Assembly (NCBI RefSeq): GCF_000972385.1
Contig: NZ_JXTE01000015.1
Coordinates: 1-64,000 of the forward strand
DNA length: 64,000 nucleotides
DNA from: Streptomyces sp. WM6386
GTDB lineage: Bacteria > Actinomycetota > Actinomycetes > Streptomycetales > Streptomycetaceae
Reading direction: 5' to 3'
Made by a program: the position numbers and the translations under genes. Shown piece by piece: positions 8,950 to 16,205 of the stretch. Each line of letters opens with the position of its first letter. Position 1 is the stretch's first letter. The notes under the pieces were generated by a model. The model was not told the origin of the DNA, did no database searches, and was given only the letters and a program-made list of their open reading frames with translations.

Positions 8950-9516
8950 CTACGCCACGCCACTCGCAACCGGTTGGACCGCGCGCCCCGGCGCGCGCAT
9001 CTGATACTGCGGCCACCCCGACCGCTGCGGCGGTCCCGCCGTCACCGGCTCGGGCGGCGCCTGCGGCACGGGTTGCACCGGTCGCGCCGGGGCGATGTGC
9101 GTCGGCGGCGGCGCGGGTTGCGGGTGCGGGTGCACGGGGCGCGGCACGCTCGGCGGCGCAGTGTTGGGCGGCGCGGGTGGCGCGTCATCCGGCGGCGGCA
9201 TGGTGGCGATGATGCGGGCGGCGATCTCGGCCGGGGCGTCGGCCTCGATGCGCTGCCCGATGCGCTCGCCCTTGTGCTCGTCGCCCGCGATCCGCGTCGC
9301 CGTCCAGCGGCGCCCCTCAAACCAGAAAAACCAGTGTGCGCCGAAGTGCGCGATCATGGCCTTGAGGTCGCGGATCTGCTGCCTGCGCTCGGCGGTGCCT
9401 ATCGGCCCCGGTGGGGTGGGGGCGGGCGCCTGGAAACTCGGGTCCGGCTGCTCGCCGGGCGGGTACTGCCGATCACCTAATCCGGGGGCGTACTGCAATT
9501 GCGTCACAGCCTGCAT
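8950..9516 (-). CDS. Pro-rich hypothetical protein heading the reverse operon
   Basis: A 188-residue product. AGGAGG lies six bases before the ATG at 9516; a GTG two codons earlier abuts that ribosome site and is unlikely. The N-terminal half holds a compact region ('RRQQIRDLKAMIAHFGAHWFFWFEGRRW', positions about 42-70) and the C-terminal half is a proline-rich tail. It is the first of five reverse genes and is divergent from the HTH gene, so one control region (about 9517-9655) serves both directions. No known domain was recognised. Confidence 0.65.
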   Translation of the reverse strand: MQAVTQLQYAPGLGDRQYPPGEQPDPSFQAPAPTPPGPIGTAERRQQIRDLKAMIAHFGAHWFFWFEGRRWTATRIAGDEHKGERIGQRIEADAPAEIAARIIATMPPPDDAPPAPPNTAPPSVPRPVHPHPQPAPPPTHIAPARPVQPVPQAPPEPVTAGPPQRSGWPQYQMRAPGRAVQPVASGVA

Positions 9517-9603
9517 GGCCACCCTCCTAAGCTGGCACGCGTCCGGTTCGGGGACGCTCCGTCATCGGGTGGCTTCAGTCTGCACCCTCCAGACCAAAAA
9601 ACG

Positions 9604-9627
9604 CAACAGTTGGACTTCCAACTGTTG
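9604..9627. promoter_or_regulatory. Perfect 10-bp palindrome between divergent element genes
   Basis: CAACAGTTGG (9604-9613) and CCAACTGTTG (9618-9627) are exact reverse complements around ACTT. The site lies 28 bases before the HTH gene start and 87 bases before the reverse operon start. That is a natural operator position for the element's own HTH protein (inference). TACGCT at 9644-9649, six bases before the ATG, could be a -10 of a leaderless transcript. Confidence 0.6.
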
Positions 9628-9655
9628 GAGATTCGACACGGGGTACGCTGGACCC

Positions 9656-10567
9656 ATGTCGAACACTGGGCGTCGAACCGTGCTCAACCGCCGCCTCGTG
9701 CGGCTCGGCGGGATCGTCAAACGGCTGCGCGAGCGCGCCGACCTGACGCAGGCCGAGGCCGCCGAGCTGATCGGCGTCAACCGGGGCACCTGGATCTCGA
9801 TGGAGAACGGCACCCGCCGCCCCCAGATCAGCAAGATCCTCGCCGTCGCCGACAAGCTCGAAGCCACCCCCGGAGAACGCGAAAAGCTCCTCGCGCTAGC
9901 CGCCAAACCACAAGAGCCCGGCTGGATGCGCCCGCTCCGGGGCCGCCTCCCAGAGGCATACTCCGAACTGATCGAGATCGAACGCGACGCCCGCCTGATC
10001 CAGGCATGGGAACCGACCATGCCCCACGGCCTGCTGCAAACCCCAAACTACGCGCGCGCGCACGCCCGCCGCAGCCTGCTCGAAGCAACCGACGAACGCG
10101 TCGAAGCGCGCGTCATCGCGCGCGTCAGCCGCCAAGCCACCTTCACCGCCCGCGACGACGCGCACCTATCGGTCGTGCTCGGAGAAGCCGCCCTGCACTA
10201 CCAAGTCGGCGGACCCGACGTCCACCACGAACAACTACAACACCTGCTCACAGCCAGCCACCAACCGAACATCACGCTGCAAATCATGCCATTCGCAGGC
10301 GGCGCGCACGCCTGCATGATGGGCTCCTTCACGATCTTCGCCTTCACAGACGACGACCCACCCGTCGGCTACCTAGAAACCCCCGCCTCGGACTACTTCC
10401 TCGACGACGAAACCCCCGACCTCGCCCACCTCCTCAACACCTACCCCAAGCTCAAAGCCGACGCGCTGCCCCCAGCCGAAAGCCGCGAACTGATCACCAC
10501 CACCCTCCAACACCACGAAAGGCGGACCCAGCAAAATGGCCTCCCGTTTGCGCTGGCGCAAGAGTAG
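9656..10567 (+). CDS. XRE-type HTH regulator with DUF5753 (Scr1-like)
   Basis: A 303-residue protein. Residues about 15-70 form an XRE helix-turn-helix ('ADLTQAEAAELIGVNRGTW'), followed by a DUF5753 domain ('YSELIEIERDARLIQAWEP', 'LLQTPNYARA', 'ITLQIMPFAGG'). Such proteins are paired with DUF397 partners in Streptomyces. They act as developmental or antibiotic regulators (Scr1, WhiJ-like groups) and have been proposed to be toxin-antitoxin-like pairs. The ATG at 9656 has no upstream ribosome site, consistent with a leaderless message. Its 3' end overlaps the DUF397 gene by 32 bases. Confidence 0.9.
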   Translation: MSNTGRRTVLNRRLVRLGGIVKRLRERADLTQAEAAELIGVNRGTWISMENGTRRPQISKILAVADKLEATPGEREKLLALAAKPQEPGWMRPLRGRLPEAYSELIEIERDARLIQAWEPTMPHGLLQTPNYARAHARRSLLEATDERVEARVIARVSRQATFTARDDAHLSVVLGEAALHYQVGGPDVHHEQLQHLLTASHQPNITLQIMPFAGGAHACMMGSFTIFAFTDDDPPVGYLETPASDYFLDDETPDLAHLLNTYPKLKADALPPAESRELITTTLQHHERRTQQNGLPFALAQE

Positions 10568-10730
10568 CTACAGCGGCGAAAACGGCTCCTGCGTCGAAAT
10601 AGCCCAACCCACCCCCAACCACATCAAAATCCGCGACAGCAAACAAACCCACGGACCCCAACTCAACATCAAAGCCTCGGCCTGGACCAACTTCCTCACC
10701 ACGATCCGGCCCGACCAACCCAACACCTGA
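10536..10730 (+). CDS. DUF397-domain protein
   Basis: A 64-residue product with the diagnostic 'WRKSSYSGENGSCVEIA' start and 'IRDSK' strand of DUF397. It overlaps the HTH/DUF5753 gene by 32 bases in another frame, and an 'AAAGG' ribosome site lies inside that gene. The pair probably forms one regulatory unit in which the DUF397 protein modulates the HTH partner (family knowledge plus inference). A strong hairpin follows at 10751-10781. Confidence 0.92.
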   Translation: MASRLRWRKSSYSGENGSCVEIAQPTPNHIKIRDSKQTHGPQLNIKASAWTNFLTTIRPDQPNT

Positions 10731-11104
10731 CCCACCATCAGGCACCCCACGGCGCCCCCGCTCCCCCAGAGCGGGGGCGCCCCCGCATCCACCCGCACCC
10801 GCCCAAAACCCTGCGCCCGGCACATGCCAACGACATACAACCCCCAACTGGCCGAAACCGCCCGCCCCAACCGGGCAACCCCAATCGCCAACGGTCACCT
10901 TCGAACACGCCACCAGGCGCGCCACAAGGTCACGCGGCATATGACCCACCCGGAACCAGACATACCGCATACAACGCCGCACAACCCGTAGCCGCACCCA
11001 AACAACCGGGATACGTTCGAAGAGTCCGAAACGGCCGTAGATATATGCGCCAAACGAACCCCCCACGGCGCAACCGGCCAACCCGCAACCACGGAAGGCA
11101 AACC
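10731..11104. other. Intergenic region inside the element
   Basis: The 374 bases between the DUF397 gene and the secreted-protein gene hold the terminator at 10751-10781 and then a C/A-rich stretch. No coding frame is supported. A promoter for the downstream gene should lie here but was not pinned down. Confidence 0.55.
10751..10781 (+). terminator. Hairpin terminator after the HTH/DUF397 pair
   Basis: GGCGCCCCCGCT (10751-10762) pairs perfectly with AGCGGGGGCGCC (10770-10781) across a seven-base loop, 21 bases after the DUF397 stop. Confidence 0.75.
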
Positions 11105-11437
11105 ATGCGAAGGAAGATCGCGATGCTCGCGGCCGGTTCCGCCGCCGCGCTCGCCATCGGCGGCTTCGCCGCCCCCCCCGCCAGCGCCGCCGACGTCGGG
11201 GCTCTCGCCGTCATCGGGCAGTTCGAGACCGCTCTTGGCGTCGACACCGGCGACATCGTCACCGGCTCCTGCCAGGAGGTCCCGGAGGGCACCACGAAGG
11301 CGGACCTGGACAGCGGCTCAATCCTGCTGTACGGCCCGACAGATGACGACTGTGAGGACACGCCGATCGGCGTTGAGCTCGAAGGACCGGGCGAGTTCCC
11401 CGCTGCCCAAGGTCTGCACTACCGCGCCTTCGAGTGA
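11105..11437 (+). CDS. Small secreted acidic protein
   Basis: A 110-residue product with a classical Sec signal peptide: MRRK, then a hydrophobic run 'IAMLAAGSAAALAIGGFAA', then an 'ASA|A' cleavage site near residue 29. The mature part is about 80 residues, acidic, with two cysteines ('GSCQE', 'DDCED') that could form one disulfide. GGAAGG lies six bases before the ATG. No family is recognised. It is the only exported product of the mobile element and is closed by a hairpin. Confidence 0.75.
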   Translation: MRRKIAMLAAGSAAALAIGGFAAPPASAADVGALAVIGQFETALGVDTGDIVTGSCQEVPEGTTKADLDSGSILLYGPTDDDCEDTPIGVELEGPGEFPAAQGLHYRAFE

Positions 11438-11441
11438 TCCA

Positions 11442-11460
11442 AGGCCGCCCACGGCGGCCT
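11442..11460 (+). terminator. Short hairpin after the secreted-protein gene
   Basis: AGGCCGCC (11442-11449) and GGCGGCCT (11453-11460) form a perfect 8-bp stem with a 3-base loop, four bases after the stop codon. Confidence 0.6.
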
Positions 11461-11480
11461 GAACACGGACAGGACGAACG

Positions 11481-11815
11481 CAGGGCCGCGCCGCATGGCG
11501 CGGCCCTGCCGCGCGCTTTGCGCGCGACCAAGCCGTGCCGCCAGGCGCGGCCAAGCGCGCGTGAGTGCCACAGGGCGCCAGCCCTGGGGCACTCACGCGC
11601 ATAGCTTGGTCTGGGGCCGCAGCGGTGTTTTTGCGTGTGGAAACCACGGCGTCGGGCGGGGCGATGTTCCGCGTCCGGCGATGTTGCGCGCCGGGCGGAG
11701 TCCCGGCGCGCAACGAGCCGGGCGCGGAACGAGCCGAGCCCCGGAGCGGGCGATGTTGCGCGCGGGGCGAAGCCCTGGCGCGGGACGAGCCGTGCGCGGG
11801 CTAGCGGGTCAACGC
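11481..11815. repeat. Hairpin-rich non-coding right end of the element
   Basis: Several strong inverted repeats follow one another: 11481-11508 (12-bp stem, GCAT loop), 11510-11526 (7-bp stem, TTT loop), 11557-11600 (13-bp stem with an inner 6-bp stem) and 11666-11730 (13-bp inner and 8-bp outer stems). The motif GGCGATGTT followed by a CG-rich run recurs at about 11660, 11678 and 11748, with its inverse ending ACGAGCC. No coding frame is supported. Possible roles are a transposase-binding subterminal region, a structured RNA, or a fold-back repeat array. Confidence 0.6.
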
Positions 11816-11830
11816 TGGGCGGTGTCATGG

Positions 11831-11861
11831 CGCGCAGTTTTCGGGACATGCCCGACCCCAG
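11831..11861 (-). repeat. Right terminal inverted repeat and target duplication
   Basis: Read on the reverse strand from 11853 to 11831 the end begins GGGCATGTCC and matches the left end at 20 of 23 positions. The direct repeat GACCCCAG follows at 11854-11861. Confidence 0.88.
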
Positions 11862-12313
11862 ATGCCGTCGTCAGCGTCGGCTTGGAGGTCACCGATATCG
11901 CCGACACCGCCCGCTCCTTCCGTGAGGCAGGACGCGTGGCCGAGGCGGCCGTGCCCGGTGAGCCCCTCCCCGAGGGCAGATCGTTCCACGAGCTCTCCGA
12001 CATCGGCCTGCGCCAACTCCTGTACGCACTCCGCGAGGACACCCGCATCCAGGAGTACGCGGAACGCCAACTTGGCCGTCTCATCGACCACGACACCCGA
12101 CATGGCACCAATCTGCTGACAACCCTGCGTCATTACCTGGACGCCGCCGGCAACAAGACCACCGCCGCCCGCCGCGGCAATCTGTCCCGGGAGACCATCT
12201 ACCAACGCCTGCGCACCATCGAGCGCCTGCTCGACTGTGACCTCGAATCGGGCGAACAACGAACGGAACTCCACGTCGCTCTCACGGCGCTTGACGTCCT
12301 ACGCACCCGCTGA
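11862..12313 (+). pseudogene. PucR-family activator, 3' part (DNA-binding end)
   Basis: This is the detached C-terminus of the gene starting at 6719. The frame reads 'AVVSVGLEVTDIADTARSF' and continues to a CdaR/PucR helix-turn-helix ('LLTTLRHYLDAAGNKTTAAR', then 'NLSRETIYQRLRTIERLL'), ending TGA. Joined to 6719-7916 it gives 1,650 bases, a clean 550-codon frame including the stop. Here it lacks its own start and promoter. Confidence 0.9.
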
Positions 12314-12402
12314 GAAGCTAGCCAACCCCAACTGGATCACGGTCTCCCGGCCGCCGGACCACCGCCCCGACACCTCCGCCTCACGCGTCCACTGGGCGTC
12401 GA

Positions 12403-12978
12403 TTGGCTTTGCGGAACGCGGTGATGGCCGCGCTGTTGGAGGGCGAGGCGTCCGGGTACGACCTCGCGAAGGCGTTCGACGCGACGGTCGCCAACTTCTG
12501 GATGCCGACGCCTCAGCAGCTCTACCGGGAGCTGGATCACATGGAGGCCGAAGGACTCGTCACGGCCCGCGTCGTCGAGCAGAAGCGCCGCCCCAACAAG
12601 CGACTGTTCTCCTTGACGGAGGCCGGGCGGAAGGCCGTCCACGCCTACACCGCCGAGCCGTTGGGTAAACCGGCGGTGACCCGGGACGAGTTGCTTGTCA
12701 AGGTGCAGTGCCTGGACGCGGGCGACATGGAAGCAGTCCGGTCCGCCATCACCGAGCGCATGGAGTGGGCCACCGCCAAGCTGGCCCGCTACGAGCGGCT
12801 CCGGCAGCGCCTGTTCGACGGGCGCTCCGAGGAGGCGCACTTCGCCGAGGCCGAGCGCATCGGCCCGTATCTCACCCTGCTGCGCGGGATGTCGTTCGAG
12901 CGGGAGAACCCCCGGTGGGGGGACATGGCGCTGCGCAGGCTCGAACAGCGCACGGCCGCGCTCCGGGCCGACGGCTGA
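12403..12978 (+). CDS. PadR-family transcriptional regulator
   Basis: A 191-residue product with a PadR winged helix in residues 1-80 ('MALRNAVMAALLEGEASGYD', 'PTPQQLYRELDHMEAEGLV') and a C-terminal helical Vir_C2-like dimerisation region. The TTG start gives the family's usual N-terminus; no clear ribosome site is visible. It is convergent with the membrane-protein gene at 13065. PadR regulators often control nearby efflux systems, so the DUF3533 and SGNH genes are plausible targets (inference). Confidence 0.85.
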   Translation: MALRNAVMAALLEGEASGYDLAKAFDATVANFWMPTPQQLYRELDHMEAEGLVTARVVEQKRRPNKRLFSLTEAGRKAVHAYTAEPLGKPAVTRDELLVKVQCLDAGDMEAVRSAITERMEWATAKLARYERLRQRLFDGRSEEAHFAEAERIGPYLTLLRGMSFERENPRWGDMALRRLEQRTAALRADG

Positions 12979-13064
12979 CCTGCGGCGGTCCCAGTCACAC
13001 TGTTGGTCAACAAAGTGAGGGATGGGGCGGTCGTGCCCAGCTCCACCCCTCATCGGTCGTCGAA

Positions 13065-14363
13065 CTATGCCCGAGCGAGGGCCGGCTGCGGTTCCTCGTC
13101 GGCGGGAATGCGATGCAGCCCCTTGCGGTCGTAGAAGCGGGTCATGCCGAACCCGAAGAGGCCGGCGACAGCGAGTCCCACGCCCAGCATCACCCAGCCC
13201 CGGGTCAGACCCGCGTCGGCCTGGGCGTCGTAGTAGAGGATGGAGCGGACGGCGCCCGTGATCTGGCGCAGGGGCTCGAACTCGCCGAGGGCACGGTAGA
13301 AACCGGGGAGCGCTTGGAGGGGGACCGTGGCGCCGGACGTCGGTACCGCCATGGCGATGTAGAAGATCGTGATGAACAGCATCCCCGGCGTGCCGAACAC
13401 AGCGAGCAGTCCGAGCCCGCCGATGCCGACAACCGCGATCGCGCACACGGAGAAGAGCCACAGCAGGGGCAGGTGAGAGGCGTCCATGCCCATGATGCCC
13501 ACCGCAGCGGCCAGGGCCAGGCTGCCCATGAGCAGGGACAGACCGATCATGAGCGTGCTACTGATGGCCAGGGTCTGGACGCGAGTCGCGCGCAGCAGCG
13601 GGTTGTGGACCCGCAGCGGGCCCATGTCGCTGTGGGTGTAGCCGAGGGCGTGGTCCACCTGGCCGCTGATGACATTGGCGGCGAGCATGCCGCAGACGAC
13701 GAGGACGAGGGAGTAGTAGAAGGCACTCAGACCGAGGCCGCTGTGCGAGTCGAGCGGATGCCCGTCCTCGATCTGCACCACGGCCGGGTCGGCCAGCAGC
13801 AGGCGCGCGGCAGCGGGCAGCTGGGCCTGCGCGGCCTGAGCCTGAGCGGTCAGCTGTTCACCCACCTGCGCGGAAGCCGACTGCGCGGCCATCGTCGTGG
13901 CTTGCCGCGCCATGCTCGACCCCACGCTGCCGGCGGACTGGTTGGTCAGCACGGTGAGTGTCGGGCGGACGGGCTTGCCGGCCGCCCCGGGGCCGGTGAG
14001 GGCGGCGACAGTGGCGGTGAAGTCGCGGGGCACGACGAGCGCGCCGAACAACTTTCCCTCGCCCAGCTCCTCCCTCATCTCCTCCTCGTCCATCACCTTC
14101 CAGTCGATCCTGTCTCCGCCCTGGGACGACTTCTTGATCGACTGGGTGATCTGTGCACCGAGGTCGGTCTGCTTGCCACCGACCTTCGACCCCTCATCGG
14201 AGCTGACCAGGCCGACGGGCAGATTGTGCAGGTGACCGGCAGGGTCGATGTTGGCGCCGACGTAGAACACCGTGAACAGCAGTGCCACGAAGCCCACGAT
14301 CACACCGTTGACGGTCCACAGACGCTTCGCGCGCAGGACGCGGAAGGGGTGGGCATTACTCAT
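13065..14363 (-). CDS. YhgE/Pip-like, DUF3533-type ABC-2 membrane protein
   Basis: A 432-residue integral membrane protein. One transmembrane helix lies near the N-terminus ('VNGVIVGFVALLFTVFYVGA'), followed by a large extracytoplasmic domain (about residues 40-215) and about five C-terminal membrane segments ('FYYSLVLVVCGMLAANVI' onward). This is the layout of YhgE/DUF3533 export proteins. The start at 14363 follows GGAG; a longer frame to 14525 would overlap the SGNH gene. The substrate is unknown; a role in export or surface maintenance is inferred from the family. Confidence 0.8.
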   Translation of the reverse strand: MSNAHPFRVLRAKRLWTVNGVIVGFVALLFTVFYVGANIDPAGHLHNLPVGLVSSDEGSKVGGKQTDLGAQITQSIKKSSQGGDRIDWKVMDEEEMREELGEGKLFGALVVPRDFTATVAALTGPGAAGKPVRPTLTVLTNQSAGSVGSSMARQATTMAAQSASAQVGEQLTAQAQAAQAQLPAAARLLLADPAVVQIEDGHPLDSHSGLGLSAFYYSLVLVVCGMLAANVISGQVDHALGYTHSDMGPLRVHNPLLRATRVQTLAISSTLMIGLSLLMGSLALAAAVGIMGMDASHLPLLWLFSVCAIAVVGIGGLGLLAVFGTPGMLFITIFYIAMAVPTSGATVPLQALPGFYRALGEFEPLRQITGAVRSILYYDAQADAGLTRGWVMLGVGLAVAGLFGFGMTRFYDRKGLHRIPADEEPQPALARA

Positions 14364-14433
14364 TTCCAGCTCCGGTACGAGGAAGAGAGAAGTGCAGCAG
14401 GAGGAGCCGCCGGCGTCGTCCCGGGCGGGAGCC

Positions 14434-15240
14434 TCATACGGCTGAGGAGATGTCCCCGGCGGACGCGGCCACCGGAAGCAGCGCCGGCCGCTTGGCCTGG
14501 CGGCCGTCGCCGGAGGAGCGGCCACGCAGGCGGCGGCCTACCCAAGGGCCGAGGAAGGTGCCGGCCCAGCGCAGTTCGGCACCCACGGTCCTCCAGACAG
14601 GGGTGTCTGTCCCCTCGGCCGGAAGGGGAAGGGTCCACTTGTCGTCGCTGCCCGGCAGGCCGAGCGCCTGAGCCACGGCAGCCGCGATGCGCGTATGTCC
14701 CAGCGGGCCGGCGTGCAGCCGGTCAGCACTCCACAACCGCGGATCGGTCGCCGCCGCGTGCGCGGCCGTCTCCGCCACCACCACGCCGTGGCGGTCGGCG
14801 GCCTCCCGGATGCGCGCGTTGAGTGCGAGAACACGGTGACCGATCGGGCGGGCCAACGGCGTGATACGGCCGACATCGGGAAACATGAGGGTCGCGACGG
14901 TGGCGCCCTGCGCGGTGAGGGCGGCGAACATCGCCTCGACATGGCCGGCCACCTCGTCGAGGTCGCAGCCCGGGCGCAACACGTCGTTGACCCCAGCCAC
15001 CACGGTGGCGAGGTCGGGCCGCATCGCGAGAGCGGGAGTCAGCTGCTCGGCGCGCACCTGACCGGCCTTACGGCCGCGCACCGCGAGGTTGGCGTAGCGC
15101 AGGCCGGGGCTGTGGCGGGCGACCTGCTCGGCGAGCCGGTCCGCCCAGCCCCGAAGACCACCGGCGTCGTCGCCGTCCCCGAGCCCCTCGGTGTGACTGT
15201 CGCCCAGGGCGACATAGCGCAGATACCCACTGCTCGACAC
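14434..15240 (-). CDS. SGNH/GDSL-family hydrolase
   Basis: A 268-residue esterase-like protein. Block I 'GDSH' (residues 13-16) supplies the serine, block III 'GVND' is at 83-86, and block V 'DRLH' at 173-176 supplies Asp and His. No signal peptide is seen, so it is probably cytosolic. It starts with GTG. The 70-base gap to the DUF3533 gene suggests co-transcription. The substrate is unknown. Confidence 0.85.
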   Translation of the reverse strand: MSSSGYLRYVALGDSHTEGLGDGDDAGGLRGWADRLAEQVARHSPGLRYANLAVRGRKAGQVRAEQLTPALAMRPDLATVVAGVNDVLRPGCDLDEVAGHVEAMFAALTAQGATVATLMFPDVGRITPLARPIGHRVLALNARIREAADRHGVVVAETAAHAAATDPRLWSADRLHAGPLGHTRIAAAVAQALGLPGSDDKWTLPLPAEGTDTPVWRTVGAELRWAGTFLGPWVGRRLRGRSSGDGRQAKRPALLPVAASAGDISSAV

Positions 15241-15754
15241 GGGGCCGACCGCCTCTCGTCAACGCTGCTGTTGGAAGTGGCACACGGCCATCGCTAAACA
15301 ACTAGACACCTAGTCGCATTGTTGAGTATGAGGGTAGCTGCGGGCTCACCTTCCTGCAAAGTGACGCCGCTCGGACAGGAGTGAGGCCGTCGAGGGCGGT
15401 CCACCGCCGCAGTCCCCCGCCTTGGTCCCGCGCCGACCTCACCGCCCATTCCCTCTTCAGACCTGAGCACCGACCACGGCATGCGCCGGCACCTGAGCGC
15501 CCGGGTCATCAACGGCATGCGCAACAAGGACGCGGTCGGCTTCACCACCGCCCGCCGTTTCGCGCCGCACCGCCCGTACCGGGTCACCTTCAACGGTGGC
15601 GTCCACCGCCCGGGCGACACGCCTACTGCCAGACCGCCATGCCCCCGGCTCACCTCCGGCTCGTAAGAGCCGGGGACGGAGTTCACCCGGCCGATCCCGC
15701 CCGGGAGGGCCCGTCGTCGGCGACCGGGCGCTCGGAGCCGGCCCTGTCGAGGGG
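15241..15754. other. Intergenic region, no supported gene
   Basis: 514 bases between the SGNH gene start and an aldehyde dehydrogenase remnant. A short dyad (15301-15314) lies near the SGNH start. Short open frames at 15381-15666 look like chance frames in GC-rich DNA or unrecognisable gene debris. Confidence 0.5.
15301..15314. promoter_or_regulatory. Short dyad upstream of the SGNH gene
   Basis: ACTAG-ACAC-CTAGT is a perfect 5-bp-arm dyad in a locally AT-rich stretch 61 bases before the GTG at 15240. Position and base composition fit a repressor operator at the promoter of the SGNH/DUF3533 genes, perhaps for the nearby PadR protein (inference). Confidence 0.35.
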
Positions 15755-16156
15755 TCAGGCAAGGGAAATGACGACCGACTTGGTCCTCGTGTGCGCCTCC
15801 AGCGCCTCCGGCCCGGATTCGCGTCCGAAGCCGGACTGCTTGACGCCGCCGAAGGGCACGGCGGGATCGAGCATGGCCCAGTCGTTGACCCAGACGATGC
15901 CGGCGTCCAGTCGCACGGCGACGCGGTGGGCGCGCGCCAGGTCGGAGGTCCGCAGACCGGCGGCGAGTCCGTACGGCGTGCTGTTCGCCAGCGCGATCGC
16001 CTCTTCCTCGGTGTCGAAGGCCTGAACCGTCAGCACCGGGCCGAAGATCTCCTCCTGGACCGCTCGAGCATGCCCCTGAAGCGTCATACCGGCCGCTGCG
16101 GCCGGCACCTTCGAAGACGATCGGGTGGCGGGAGGGAATCGCGCCCCGCGGGCCAC
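15755..16156 (-). pseudogene. Aldehyde dehydrogenase C-terminal remnant
   Basis: About 100 recognisable residues of an aldehyde dehydrogenase C-terminus remain, from '[13 protein letters not shown]' through '[14 protein letters not shown]' to the stop. The catalytic cysteine and NAD domain are absent. Upstream residues ('[15 protein letters not shown]') are out of family register, indicating a frame change before the truncation. The adjacent acyl-CoA ligase gene ends only about 50 bases upstream. It cannot be a working enzyme. Confidence 0.8.
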
Positions 16157-16205
16157 CCGACCTTCGAAGAAGGCAAGCCCTCGACAACCGAGCCGCTGCT
16201 GGTGG

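Larger units (their letters stand above)
7917..11853. mobile_element. Non-autonomous transposon-like element with regulator/DUF397 cargo
   Basis: A 3,937-bp insertion bounded by 23-bp imperfect inverted repeats starting GGGCATGTCC and flanked by the 8-bp direct repeat GACCCCAG. The host frame is restored exactly when the element and one repeat copy are removed. Inside are five small reverse genes (8034-9516), an HTH/DUF5753 gene with a DUF397 gene, a secreted protein gene and about 400 bases of hairpins at the right end. I find no transposase, integrase or recombinase, so movement would need enzymes in trans. Several IS families make 8-bp duplications (ISL3, IS66, IS256, ISAs1, IS1595), but I cannot place these ends in one of them. 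Confidence 0.85.

Noticed and set aside
7917..11853. The element as an ISAs1 derivative, since an ISAs1 fragment lies at 35.5-36.1 kb and ISAs1 also makes 8-bp duplications
   Set aside because: No GGGCATGTCC end was seen near the ISAs1 remnant and the element has no ISAs1 sequence; the link is unsupported.
15381..15666. Forward frame 'ARVINGMRNKDAVGFTTARRF' as a gene fragment
   Set aside because: Suggestive but without a recognisable family, start or continuation; left as unassigned debris.
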